From the NCBI GenBank assembly GCA_026014595.1, contig JAOZHY010000048.1, positions 248,001 through 312,000 on the forward strand: 64,000 nt of DNA, in the 5' to 3' direction. Position 1 is the first letter of the stretch. Each line of letters begins with the position of its first letter. The translations under genes and the position numbers were made by a program. This stretch comes from Candidatus Bathyarchaeota archaeon. GTDB taxonomy: Archaea; Thermoproteota; Bathyarchaeia; Bathyarchaeales; Bathycorpusculaceae. Under the pieces are notes generated by a model. That model had not been told where the DNA came from and ran no database searches. It saw nothing but the letters and a program-made list of their open reading frames with translations. Shown here one piece after another: positions 17,460 to 25,941 of this stretch.

Positions 17460-18457
17460 TGTCTAGCTCTCCTCATGGTTGCTCTCTGTGCAAAAACCGC
17501 TTCTGGCGATTCTTCTGCATCACGCATGGATCTGCCTGTGTACTGCAAGTAAACCTCGTTCAACGTTGGCTTAGTAAGCGAAAGCTTCGTTACTACATGC
17601 CCTTCCTTGCGTAAAGCTTCGATTATCAGGGGGGCGGTGACTTCTCCATTTTCTGATTTTATCAAGTATGAACCATTCTCCTTTCTGGCTTCTTTAACGT
17701 GCGGGATCTTCTTGACAAGTCCAGTTATGTCAACATCTTTCTGAATGCTCAAGGTTATTATGTCGCCACCTAAGCTTTCTTTAAGCTCATCCGGGGTTCC
17801 GGTGACGATGATTTTCCCGTGGTCAATTATGGCGATGCGGTCGCAAAGGGCATCAGCCTCTTCTAGATAGTGCGTGGTCATGAACAGGGTCATGCCGTAC
17901 TCTTTCTTCAATCTTCGTACATAGTTCCATGTGGCGGTTCTGGTTTGAACATCCAGACCTAACGTGGGCTCATCTAGAAACAGTAGTTTAGGGCGGTTTA
18001 TCAAGCCGCATGCGAGCTCCAGTCTTCGGCGCATTCCGCCTGAGTAGGTTTGAACTCGCTTATCTTTGAATGGTGTTAACTCCACGAGCTCTAAGAGTTC
18101 TATGGCGCGTTTTTTTGCGATGTTTCGTGGAATGCCGTATAAGTCGGCGCATAAGAGGATGTTTTCGTATCCTGTTAAGTCTTCGTCAGCGGTGTATTCC
18201 TGAGGAACCACGCCGATTGAGTTCCGTACCTCCATATTTTCCTTGACTATGTCACTGCCGAGAATGTACGCGTGACCCTCTGTCGGCTTTAAAACCGTGA
18301 TTAACATGTTTATGGTGGTTGTTTTTCCTGCGCCGTTGGGTCCGAGGAACCCGAAGATTTCCCCCTGCCTTACGCTGAAGCTGATGTGGTCCACGGCTAC
18401 AAGGTTATGGTTGAAAACTTTTGTTAATCCCTCTGCCTTAATTACATCGTCGCTCAT
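17456..18457 (-). CDS. DrrA-type ABC ATP-binding protein
   Basis: 333 residues. Walker A GPNGAGKTTT, Q-loop VPQEYTADEDLTGYEN, signature YSGGMRRRLELA, Walker B LLFLDEPTLGLD and H-loop TTHYLEEADALCDR. The extra C-terminal domain (from about 225) is the dimerisation/regulatory part typical of daunorubicin-resistance ATPases. It overlaps both the PadR gene upstream and the permease downstream by four bases (ATGA), showing tight coupling. Confidence 0.92.
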   Translation of the reverse strand: MSDDVIKAEGLTKVFNHNLVAVDHISFSVRQGEIFGFLGPNGAGKTTTINMLITVLKPTEGHAYILGSDIVKENMEVRNSIGVVPQEYTADEDLTGYENILLCADLYGIPRNIAKKRAIELLELVELTPFKDKRVQTYSGGMRRRLELACGLINRPKLLFLDEPTLGLDVQTRTATWNYVRRLKKEYGMTLFMTTHYLEEADALCDRIAIIDHGKIIVTGTPDELKESLGGDIITLSIQKDVDITGLVKKIPHVKEARKENGSYLIKSENGEVTAPLIIEALRKEGHVVTKLSLTKPTLNEVYLQYTGRSMRDAEESPEAVFAQRATMRRARQ

Positions 18458-19005
18458 TCTTGTTCACCCTTTAGTTTCCTTGCTATTTCCTCCAGTTTTG
18501 TTGCAGCCTCATTGATTGCCTTAATCCCCTCGTTGAAAGCTTCCTCAGAGAAGTTCTTCTGCAGTGCGTTACTTAATTGGAACATTGCTATGCCGGCGCG
18601 CCTCATTGTGTCGCGAATTACGGCTTCTTTTTCAGGTGTGACTTTCATGAAGAACGCACTGAATGGAGGCTGGGCGAAACCCATCGTTTCCCGGAATCTT
18701 TTCATGATGTTTTTTTGTTCTTCAAGCAGTGCTTTGCCGTTTGGTGTTAATTCATACCGTTTCAGCCCGTTTTCCAATGGGAGTTCCTTTATGTAGTTGT
18801 TGTCTTGCAGCCACGCCAGCAATGGATAGATTGAGCCTGGGCTCGGCTTCCAGAACCCGCCTGTGTGCTTTGCAATTTCGTCCATTATTTCTGACCCGGA
18901 CATGGGTTTTTGGCTGAGGGCTTCGAGAACTTGGTAGCGTATGAAGCCTTTGGGCACCATGGCGGTGTGTCTCATCCAATGTTTTACGGGAGGGGGAGGG
19001 AACAT
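18454..19005 (-). CDS. PadR-family transcriptional regulator
   Basis: 183 residues from ATG 19005. The PadR winged helix includes FIRYQVLEALSQKPMSGSE, then PSPGSIYPLLAWLQDNNYI and KRYELTPNGKALLEEQ. A helical C-terminal dimerisation domain follows. PadR repressors usually control the exporter genes beside them and release DNA on binding the exported drug, which fits its position as first gene of the operon. The frame is open to 19038, but the TATA box and operator overlap that part; ATG 18975 is another candidate. Confidence 0.88.
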   Translation of the reverse strand: MFPPPPVKHWMRHTAMVPKGFIRYQVLEALSQKPMSGSEIMDEIAKHTGGFWKPSPGSIYPLLAWLQDNNYIKELPLENGLKRYELTPNGKALLEEQKNIMKRFRETMGFAQPPFSAFFMKVTPEKEAVIRDTMRRAGIAMFQLSNALQKNFSEEAFNEGIKAINEAATKLEEIARKLKGEQE

Positions 19006-19023
19006 ATGTATCACTATTGACCT

Positions 19024-19053
19024 CAAATGTGATATCAAATGTGATATTTAAAC
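19024..19053 (-). promoter_or_regulatory. PadR operon promoter with tandem 12-mer operator
   Basis: The 12-mer CAAATGTGATAT occurs twice back to back (19024-19035 and 19036-19047, plus strand), and GTTTAAATAT on the minus strand forms the TATA box at about 19044-19053. The repeats run from the TATA box to the expected transcription start, about 20 bases before ATG 19005. They are good candidates for PadR binding and autorepression. Confidence 0.5.
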
Positions 19054-19093
19054 TTGTTGCCGCACCAAAATAAGCAACACCGTGATAAGCAGC

Positions 19094-19768
19094 CTATTCC
19101 ACTACGGTACCAACTTTTTCGCCTTTGACTGCCGCCAAAATGTTCTCAGGCTTAAAACCGTCAACCACGACAAGCTTTACACGCTTACGCTTCAGCACCT
19201 TAACAGCTTCCGGGTCAATAATCTGGTGCATGCCTGCCTTGTGCTGACTCTCCGAAAAAACGCCCTGCAAATCATCAAACGACAAACGGTCAAGCTTGAC
19301 AGCGTCCAAGTGCTTACGCGGATCCTTGTTGTAGATGCCCTCTTGGTCTGTGCCCTTGACCAGCAACTCGCCGCCAACGTGCTCTGCCATCAAAGCTGCA
19401 ACGGCATCCGTCGTGATTCCCGGCTTCAAACCGCCCATCACCGCAACCTTACCTTGACTTAAGCACATTGCGGCGTCGTCAAGCGTCAACGCCACTTTAT
19501 CACACGCCAAGTTTCCCAGCTTCTTCAGGAAAAGTTGGGCAAAAAGTCGCGAGACCGAAATCGCGATTTCATCCTGAGTCCGCATGTCCAATCCGAGATT
19601 TTTAGCTGTGGCGATGAACTCCCGCGCCAGTGACCCGCCGCCCACAACCACCGCGATTTCGTGACCTTGCTCTCTCAGTTTCTTGACTATATCCGCGTAC
19701 TTGCTCATCAACTCCGTGTTGACGGGCGAAGCCACAACTGAACCGCCTATCCGCAGCACTATACGCAT
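19094..19768 (-). CDS. pyrH: Uridylate kinase (archaeal UMP kinase)
   Basis: Phosphorylates UMP to UDP. The product has 224 residues with the amino-acid-kinase fold. MRIVLRIGGSVV opens the ATP site, then AVVVGGGSLAREFI, MGGLKPGITTDAVAALMAE (UMP/phosphate loop) and LLVKGTDQEGIYNKDP, the nucleoside monophosphate kinase signature. A Met two residues upstream (19774) is an alternative start. With pyrB at 6.3 kb, this is a second pyrimidine gene in the window, not linked in an operon. Confidence 0.9.
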   Translation of the reverse strand: MRIVLRIGGSVVASPVNTELMSKYADIVKKLREQGHEIAVVVGGGSLAREFIATAKNLGLDMRTQDEIAISVSRLFAQLFLKKLGNLACDKVALTLDDAAMCLSQGKVAVMGGLKPGITTDAVAALMAEHVGGELLVKGTDQEGIYNKDPRKHLDAVKLDRLSFDDLQGVFSESQHKAGMHQIIDPEAVKVLKRKRVKLVVVDGFKPENILAAVKGEKVGTVVE

Positions 19769-19931
19769 CCGCAATCGTCCTCACGCCTATAATACGCAAG
19801 GTCCAAGTTAAAAAAGGCTTCAGAGAACCCAGCGTGACGCCGCCTGTTTCCTCGATTACGCTTATTAAGAAAAATGGTAGGAAACGTTTTTAGAGTCGTC
19901 TCAAGAGAGCACTACGAAAGGCGAAGCAACA

Positions 19932-20912
19932 ATGTTAGAACAGCTTGGGCTTACAGACAACGCACTCATCTTGTTAGCTTCACTAATCGTTCTGGCATTG
20001 TTAAGCCACGTGAGCGTAAAAAACGCCGCCAAAGTCTCAGCATTAACAGGGTTCGGGAAAACAACCGTTGGCTTCATCCTTGTAGCCTTCGCCGCTTCAC
20101 TGCCAGAACTCAGCGTGGCCATTTTCGGAGTCATCTCAGGAAACATAAGCCTCTCCATCGGCAACATCTTAGGCTCCAACATAGTCAGCATCGCCCTCGG
20201 GCTGGGCATATGCTTCCTCATAGTGACTTTGAAATGCCCAAAATTTCAATGTGTATATCCAGTAATGGCGAAAGAAGAGATCGGCAACTTGCACTTCGAT
20301 CTTTTCATAGCTTCAATTATCCCTCTAGCACTGCTTTACATCGGCTACGCAAGCCGATTCATAGGAGTAATCCTATTAGCCATTTTCTTGTTCTACATGT
20401 TCCAATTATCTCGCGCAAGCAGCCTAAAAGACGAGGGCGCCTTAAACATCTCAAGAAGCAGAATTAAACAATACGCTCTTCTCGCGATAGCAGGAGCGGC
20501 TGGCGTTATAGCCAGCGCGTACTTCATAGTGCATTCCGCTTCCTTCATTGCAACTAACGTCGGCGTTCCCCGCGTCATCATGGGCGCTACGGTGGTTGCC
20601 TTCGGCACAAACATACCTGAGCTGGCAACTTCTGTGAATTCAGTTAGGAAGGGACGATTCAGCTCAGCGGTGGGCAATGTTATGAGAAGCTGCTTCATTA
20701 ACGTAACATGCATTCTAGGCGTATCCTTAATTGCTTCGCCCTTAACGGTTAACATCGCTGCCTTCTCCAACGTGGCAGTGTTCTCGCTTATAACTAACCT
20801 GTTCCTCTGGTACTTCCTTTCCAGCGAAAAGACAAGTTGGCGAGAAGCCACCCTTCTGCTTATGCTTTACACCGTGTTTCTGTACATAAGCTTCAGCACC
20901 GTAACGCCTTGA
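19932..20912 (+). CDS. Sodium/calcium exchanger family membrane protein
   Basis: 326 residues with about ten membrane helices in two homologous halves. The alpha-1 repeat reads VAFAASLPELSVAIFGVISG and GNILGSNI. The alpha-2 repeat reads VAFGTNIPELATSV but then GNVMRSCFIN, where the family normally has G-S-N/D-I-F-N. The cation-site glutamates of both PEL motifs are kept, but the GTS of repeat 1 and the GSN of repeat 2 are changed, so ion preference may differ from classic CaCA exchangers. A TATA-like CTTATTAAG lies about 65 bases upstream. Confidence 0.85.
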   Translation: MLEQLGLTDNALILLASLIVLALLSHVSVKNAAKVSALTGFGKTTVGFILVAFAASLPELSVAIFGVISGNISLSIGNILGSNIVSIALGLGICFLIVTLKCPKFQCVYPVMAKEEIGNLHFDLFIASIIPLALLYIGYASRFIGVILLAIFLFYMFQLSRASSLKDEGALNISRSRIKQYALLAIAGAAGVIASAYFIVHSASFIATNVGVPRVIMGATVVAFGTNIPELATSVNSVRKGRFSSAVGNVMRSCFINVTCILGVSLIASPLTVNIAAFSNVAVFSLITNLFLWYFLSSEKTSWREATLLLMLYTVFLYISFSTVTP

Positions 20913-20926
20913 AGGGTGATGTACCG

Positions 20927-21850
20927 TTGACTTTCACGCAGCAACCTTGCCTCACCGCTTTGCCACCGTTAAATTTCAGCTTAAGCGCTGAGATTTTCGC
21001 GAACGGCGATAAACAAATACGCAGCTTCGAGAATGATAGGTTTCGACAGGTCATACGCGTCAACAACACGCTTATCCTTGTCACGGTGGAGCCCGTGGGC
21101 ACTGTTGATCAGCCTCAGCTGTCCGTCGAGCTAAAATCAGCTAACGCATTACCGATGGAATACACGCAAAAAGCAGAAGAAACAATCCGCGCCCTTTTTA
21201 ACCTGGACTTTGACCTGAAACCCTTCTACGAAGATGTGAAAAGCGACAAAACAATGACGCGCATAACTCAGCGGCTATGGGGGCTGAAAAGTCCAACCAC
21301 GCAAACCGTTTTCGAAGCCTTGGTGGATTCGATTGTTGAGCAGCAGATTTCTCTGCGAGTGGCGAACACTTTGGAAAACAGGCTGATAAAAAGGTTCGGC
21401 GACTCGCTGACAGTGGACGGCGAGGTTTACTACGCGTATCCGACGCCGAAGAGCCTCGCCTCAGCCAGTGTGGAAGCGCTTCGGAGTTGTGGTTTAAGCC
21501 AGCGGAAAGCCGAGTACATCAAAGAGGTTTCCGCTCTTGTTGCAGAGGGAAAGCTGGATTTGGAGAAATTCAAGAACTACACCGACACTGACGAAGTTAT
21601 CCGGCAAATGGACGCGATAAGAGGCATCGGCGTTTGGACAGCCGAGCTCACCATGATTCGCTCCATGCAAAAGTGGGATGCTTTGCCTGCTGACGATTTA
21701 GGCTTAAGACGCGTAATTGCACATTACTACTGCGAAGACGAGAAAATCACCAGCGCACAGGCGAGAAAGATTGCTGACCCATGGGGGAAATGGAAGGGAC
21801 TCGCGGCTTACTACTTGGTGGTGGCGGAGATGCTTGGCGTGGAAGCCTGA
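20927..21850 (+). CDS. HhH-GPD DNA glycosylase, AlkA-like
   Basis: 307 residues from TTG 20927, preceded by GGTGAT six bases upstream and only 14 bases after the exchanger's stop. The frame is open further upstream, but that part overlaps the exchanger. The N-terminal AlkA-type beta domain is followed by the helix-hairpin-helix (RSCGLSQRKAEYI), then DAIRGIGVWTAELTMIR and the catalytic Asp in LPADDLGLRR. It should remove alkylated bases such as 3-methyladenine. Oxidised-base activity is an alternative. There is no C-terminal iron-sulfur cluster. Confidence 0.85.
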   Translation: MTFTQQPCLTALPPLNFSLSAEIFANGDKQIRSFENDRFRQVIRVNNTLILVTVEPVGTVDQPQLSVELKSANALPMEYTQKAEETIRALFNLDFDLKPFYEDVKSDKTMTRITQRLWGLKSPTTQTVFEALVDSIVEQQISLRVANTLENRLIKRFGDSLTVDGEVYYAYPTPKSLASASVEALRSCGLSQRKAEYIKEVSALVAEGKLDLEKFKNYTDTDEVIRQMDAIRGIGVWTAELTMIRSMQKWDALPADDLGLRRVIAHYYCEDEKITSAQARKIADPWGKWKGLAAYYLVVAEMLGVEA

Positions 21851-21860
21851 GCGCTTGGCA

Positions 21861-22676
21861 CTATTTGATGAGTCTCCGCTTCATTAGGTAGATGGCTAAT
21901 ATGAACAATACTGCCGTCACGATGGCCATCCAGACGGCGGCCAAAACCAGAACCCATTCAGGACTTAAGCCTCCTAACGTTTCCACCTTGCCCACAACCA
22001 GCATGCGTGACAGGTCCGCCACGTGCGTCAGCGGCAGGACAGCCAGCGCTATGGTTTGCAGTTGGCTTGGAAACGTGGCAAGCGGGATGAAAGTGTTGCT
22101 TATGAGGAACATGGGCGTGATGAGCAGGAAAGTGGGGTAATTGAAGAAGTCTATGTTCGGCGCCAAAGCCGTGAAGCACATCCCCAGCGCGGCGAACAGC
22201 AGTCCACCAAAGAAGGCAACAGGCAGCATCACAAGGAACAAAGGCGAGGAGATTAACCCGAAAGCAGCCACCACCGCCAAAACAATGGCAGCGTTGAAAG
22301 TCGCTCTGGTGGCTCCCCACAACAGCTCGCCTGCTATGACTTCTTCAACGTTGATTGGTGTGGCGATTATGGCGTCGAATGTTTTTTGGAAGTACATGCG
22401 CACGAATGAACCGTAGGTGCATTCGAAAAAGGCGCCGTACATGATTGTTATTGCTACCAACCCTGGCGCTATCCATTGGATGTAAGAGATGCCTTCGATT
22501 TCTGTCACGAAAGTGCCTAACCCGAAGCCGAACGCAAGTAAGTAAAGGATGGGTTCGATGAGAGACGGCAGAAAGTTAACGTGCCATGTTTTCATAAACA
22601 CGTCAAAATTTCTGTGCCAAACCGTCCAGACATGACGCGTCAGCTTGGGCAATCCCGATGCCGAAGACCTTATCAT
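21861..22676 (-). CDS. ABC-2 type permease (NodJ/DrrB-like)
   Basis: 271 residues, six predicted membrane helices. FMKTWHVNFLPSLIEPILYLLAFG begins the fold (quoted in part as FLPSLIEPILYLL); then TYGSFVRMYFQKTFDAI, the signature-like TPINVEEVIAGELLWG, and SNTFIPLATFPSQLQTIA. It overlaps its ATPase by four bases and together they form a simple exporter. Substrate unknown. Confidence 0.88.
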   Translation of the reverse strand: MIRSSASGLPKLTRHVWTVWHRNFDVFMKTWHVNFLPSLIEPILYLLAFGFGLGTFVTEIEGISYIQWIAPGLVAITIMYGAFFECTYGSFVRMYFQKTFDAIIATPINVEEVIAGELLWGATRATFNAAIVLAVVAAFGLISSPLFLVMLPVAFFGGLLFAALGMCFTALAPNIDFFNYPTFLLITPMFLISNTFIPLATFPSQLQTIALAVLPLTHVADLSRMLVVGKVETLGGLSPEWVLVLAAVWMAIVTAVLFILAIYLMKRRLIK

Positions 22677-23593
22677 TCCCGCAGTTTCCTCCCCGTCAGT
22701 TTGAGGAATACGTCTTCAAGGTTCGCGTTCCGTATGGTCATGTTCACGCCAGGGAACTTCTTTACGATGCGTTCGAAAACACCGTGCGGCTGGTTGATGA
22801 ACACGCGGATTTGGTCTCCAAAGATTTCGATGTGCGCTTCCGGCAACTCCTCTTTTAATGCCTTAAGGACGGTCTCGTCATAGGAGACTTCTAGAACGTC
22901 TTCGCCCGCGTGTTTTTTGACGAGTTCTTGAGGTTCTCCTGACTCAATTATCTTGCCGTTGTCTATTATTAGAACTCTATCGCAGAGGGCTGCTGCTTCA
23001 TCCATGTAGTGCGTCGTTAGGATAACTGTTACTCCCTGTTTTAACAGGCTGCGAATTTCATCCCAGACGATGTGTCTGCCTTGGGGGTCTAATCCTGTTG
23101 TTGGCTCGTCCACGAGGAGGATTTGCGGCTGGTTGATTAATGCTCTTGCGATGATTAGGCGGCGTTTCATGCCTGTTGAAAGTTCATCTATCGCGCTGGC
23201 TTGTTTTTCTTCAAGCTGAAAGAACTTTAGCAGTTCCATGGCCCGTTTTGTTGCTTCGGCCTTTGGAATGTCGAAGTATCGAGCGTAAACCTGCAGGTTT
23301 TTGATAACCGTGAAGTCTGGGTCAAGATTATCTTCTTGCGGTGCCACACCTACCATTTTTTTAATTTCTCGAGAATGGGTGGAAACGTTCATTCCAGCCA
23401 CGGTTAATTCTCCTTCTGTCACGGGCGAGAAGCAATAAATCATGCGTACAGTGGTTGTTTTTCCGGCGCCGTTGGGTCCAAGAAATCCGACGCATTCGCC
23501 CTTGTGAACTTCAAAATTTATGTGGTCTACTGCTGTGAAGTGATTGTATCTTTTGGTTAGATTTCGCGCTTTTATGAGAACTTGAGAAGCCAT
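22673..23593 (-). CDS. NodI/DrrA-like ABC ATP-binding protein
   Basis: 306 residues. Walker A GPNGAGKTTTVR, Q-loop APQEDNLDPDFTVIKN, signature LSTGMKRRLIIA, Walker B LLVDEPTTGLD and H-loop TTHYMDEAAALCDR are present, plus the roughly 80-residue C-terminal extension of DrrA-type proteins. The signature has T in place of one G, which is common in this family. A TATA element, CTTTATAGC on the minus strand at about 23646-23654, lies upstream. The gene pairs with the permease at 21861-22676. Confidence 0.92.
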   Translation of the reverse strand: MASQVLIKARNLTKRYNHFTAVDHINFEVHKGECVGFLGPNGAGKTTTVRMIYCFSPVTEGELTVAGMNVSTHSREIKKMVGVAPQEDNLDPDFTVIKNLQVYARYFDIPKAEATKRAMELLKFFQLEEKQASAIDELSTGMKRRLIIARALINQPQILLVDEPTTGLDPQGRHIVWDEIRSLLKQGVTVILTTHYMDEAAALCDRVLIIDNGKIIESGEPQELVKKHAGEDVLEVSYDETVLKALKEELPEAHIEIFGDQIRVFINQPHGVFERIVKKFPGVNMTIRNANLEDVFLKLTGRKLRE

Positions 23594-23674
23594 GGTGGTT
23601 CACGCTGGCGACGGAAACAATTGCATTACTCAGTTGCAAGCAGCGCTATAAAGCTTTCAGCAATAAGCATGTTT

Positions 23675-23995
23675 TCAGCGCTGCGGCTGGGCTCCACTGA
23701 ACAGGTTTTGCAGAACCAACGCGGAAGTGAAAAGCGCTCTGTTGCCGCCAATCTGGTACGCCACTCGAAGAGCATCAACGATTTCTTCTTTTGTGGCGCC
23801 TGCTTTCAAGGCTCTTTTTCCCAGAGCGGTTGCGCCAGGCACTGTTCCATGTTCCGCGTCAATTGCCATAGCTATAAGGAGCTTAATTTTCAGAGACAGC
23901 GCGCCCTCAGCGTAAGTTGATTTTTCCAGGTTTTCATAACACTTGATTATTTCTGGGTCGAACTCTTTGTAAATGTCTAACGGATTTTCAGACAT
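23675..23995 (-). CDS. Carboxymuconolactone decarboxylase/AhpD-like protein without redox cysteines
   Basis: 106 residues, all helical, covering the CMD core (ALSLKIKLLIAMAIDAEHG, then ALKAGATKEEIVDALRVAY). AhpD-type members carry a CXXC pair in the helix after the conserved acidic residue. Here that segment is EHGTVPGATALG with no cysteine, so a peroxidase-type redox role is unlikely. The function is unknown; the group contains many uncharacterised oligomers. It lies 81 bases before the ABC ATPase gene, which has its own TATA box. Confidence 0.78.
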   Translation of the reverse strand: MSENPLDIYKEFDPEIIKCYENLEKSTYAEGALSLKIKLLIAMAIDAEHGTVPGATALGKRALKAGATKEEIVDALRVAYQIGGNRALFTSALVLQNLFSGAQPQR

Positions 23996-24058
23996 TCAGT
24001 GTCACCTGAGAAACGCGTAAGGAAACCGCAATAAAAACATTTCAAATTCGGCTAAAGC

Positions 24059-24068
24059 AAAAAAAGAC
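24059..24068 (-). terminator. T-rich transcript end of the zinc-ribbon gene
   Basis: On the minus strand the sequence reads AGTCTTTTTTTGC about 25 bases past the stop at 24093. Archaeal termination at T-tracts makes this a plausible end point. Confidence 0.35.
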
Positions 24069-24092
24069 TTTGAAGATTGACGGTTGCCCCAG

Positions 24093-24431
24093 CTAAGACT
24101 TTTCTTCCGCTTTGGGCTCGAGTTTTGTGCCGCAATTGTAGCAGAAAATAGCGCCTTTCGGGTTTTTTTCTCCGCAGTTGCTGCATGTGACGGTTTCTTT
24201 GGGTGGTTCCTGCTGAACGCTTTCTTTAGCTTTTTTGAACGCTGCTTGCATCTCTTTGACTGCAACCGCGAAGGCTTTTTCAAACTCTTTCTCTATACGG
24301 TTAAGGGTTTCTCGCAGATCTTCTGAGGTGACAATAGGTTTTTCCGCGCTCATCACGGTTTTGGCGCCGCATTTCGGGCAGTAAAGCGCGTCTTTGGGAA
24401 GTTTTGCGCCGCAGTTTGAACAATACGACAT
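24093..24431 (-). CDS. Double zinc-ribbon protein
   Basis: 112 residues from ATG 24431. The N-terminal ribbon is YCSNCGAKLPKDALYCPKCGAK and the C-terminal ribbon is CSNCGEKNPKGAIFCYNCGTK, quoted here by their CXXC pairs. They are joined by a charged coiled-coil-like helix of about 50 residues (ETLNRIEKEFEKAFAVAVK). Such proteins probably mediate protein or nucleic-acid contacts; no enzyme function is expected. ATG 24443 is an alternative start. Confidence 0.75.
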   Translation of the reverse strand: MSYCSNCGAKLPKDALYCPKCGAKTVMSAEKPIVTSEDLRETLNRIEKEFEKAFAVAVKEMQAAFKKAKESVQQEPPKETVTCSNCGEKNPKGAIFCYNCGTKLEPKAEEKS

Positions 24432-24776
24432 AACTTTTCCCATTTAGCAAAAAAGAGGGACCAAGAACTTAAACATTGTTACTAGTACCCAAAAGCTGTC
24501 AATCAACCTTCCTTTAAACAGGATGGGAGTGCGCGCTCCGCACTGACAGCGTTGTTCAAATGCAAGCGCCTACGCTATCTAACTCGCTATCCAATTGTGG
24601 CTGTAAACTTTTGGCGCAGAATAAGTTACATTTTATAAAAGAGACCAGAAAACTTAAAGAGTGTGAGCACCAATTCATAAATCAGATATGCAATAATCGT
24701 CAATAATCCCGTGAATAGCGAGAACAACTCGCACTCATGTGATTAATCATAACTAAAAAATTACCAAACTAGGAGG
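24432..24776. promoter_or_regulatory. Upstream region and long leader of dnaG, two hairpins
   Basis: A strong TATA box, TTTTATAAAA (24631-24640), and a second TATA-like ACTTAAAG (about 24651-24658) sit 120-145 bases before the dnaG start, which predicts a leader of about 100 bases. In the leader, GCGAG (24718-24722) pairs with CTCGC (24728-24732). Further upstream AGTGCG (24528-24533) pairs exactly with CGCACT (24539-24544). AGGAGG at 24771-24776 is the ribosome-binding site. No gene fits in this gap. Confidence 0.45.
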
Positions 24777-25931
24777 TTGACGCTTACGGGGACATCCCAA
24801 ACATTTACTATAAAGTACGTTATACACGCCAAGTTCGAAATTGAAGGAGTAGTTGAAAAACCAGACGTTATAGGTGCAGTTTTCGGGCAGACAGAAGGAC
24901 TTTTCGGACCAGAACTGGACCTCAGAGAACTCCAGAAAACAGGACGCATCGGGCGCATAGAAATTGACTTACACTCAAAAAACGACCGAACCAACGGCTC
25001 AATCACCATACCAACCAGCCTTGACCGCGTGAGCACAGCACTAATCGCTGCAAGTGTCGAAAGCATAAACCGAGTAGGACCATGCAGTGCCAAGGTGCAT
25101 CTGGACAAAATCGAAGACATCCGCGAAGCCCGCAGAAAAATCATAATCGACCGCGCCAAAGAAATTCTCCGCAAATGGAACATAGAATCCCAACCATCAG
25201 TCGACGAAGTCTACAAAGAAATCAGCGACACCATGAAACTCGGCAAAGTCGAAAAATTCGGACCAGAAGAACTGCCAGCAGGACCAGGACTCGAAAACGC
25301 CAAAGAAATAATCATCGTGGAGGGGCGAGCAGACATCATAAACCTGATGCGCTGCGGCATCACCAACACAGTCGCGCTTGAAGGCGCAAAGGTTCCAGAA
25401 TCAATGAAAAAACTCACCAAAGAAAAAGAAGCCACAGCACTGCTAGATGGCGACCGAGGCGGCGACTTGATTCTTAAAGAACTGCTACAGGTCACAAGCA
25501 TACGCTATGTAGCTCGCGCGCCCAGAGGCAAAGAAATCGAAGAATGCAACTGCAAAGAAATCAAAGAAGCCTTAGACAACAGGGTTCCAGTCAGCGACCT
25601 TTTCAAGCCGAAAAAAGAAAGACCAAAAGTCGAGGTTCCAGAAGCCATCGGAGAAACAGCGAAAGCACTGCAGGGAACGCTTGAAGCAGTGCTCCTCAAC
25701 GAAAACCTGGAACAGATTGAACGGTTGCCAGTGAGCCAGCTAGCGGAAAAACTCCAGCAGACATCTGGCGTCGACACTGTAATCTTCGACGGCATAATCA
25801 CTCAGAGAATCGTGGACATCGCAGGCGAAAAAAACATTAAGCGCATCGTTGCTTCGCGCGTGTCAGAAGCCGTAAAACCAGTGCTCAACGTTGAACTGAT
25901 AACCTTTCAAGACGCCATAACCCCACCTTAA
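24777..25931 (+). CDS. dnaG: Archaeal DnaG-type primase
   Basis: 384 residues. The archaeal DnaG N-terminus (KYVIHAKFEIEGVVEKPDVI, FGQTEGLFGPELDLREL) is followed by a TOPRIM domain with EGRADIINLMRCGI (catalytic Glu, about 181) and LLDGDRGGDLI (DxD, about 222). In archaea this protein is linked to RNA processing with the exosome and has primase activity in some species. The only standard start is TTG 24777, directly abutting AGGAGG with no spacer, which is unusual. The next gene, polB, is convergent. Confidence 0.9.
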   Translation: MTLTGTSQTFTIKYVIHAKFEIEGVVEKPDVIGAVFGQTEGLFGPELDLRELQKTGRIGRIEIDLHSKNDRTNGSITIPTSLDRVSTALIAASVESINRVGPCSAKVHLDKIEDIREARRKIIIDRAKEILRKWNIESQPSVDEVYKEISDTMKLGKVEKFGPEELPAGPGLENAKEIIIVEGRADIINLMRCGITNTVALEGAKVPESMKKLTKEKEATALLDGDRGGDLILKELLQVTSIRYVARAPRGKEIEECNCKEIKEALDNRVPVSDLFKPKKERPKVEVPEAIGETAKALQGTLEAVLLNENLEQIERLPVSQLAEKLQQTSGVDTVIFDGIITQRIVDIAGEKNIKRIVASRVSEAVKPVLNVELITFQDAITPP

Positions 25932-25941
25932 GGGTATCATT

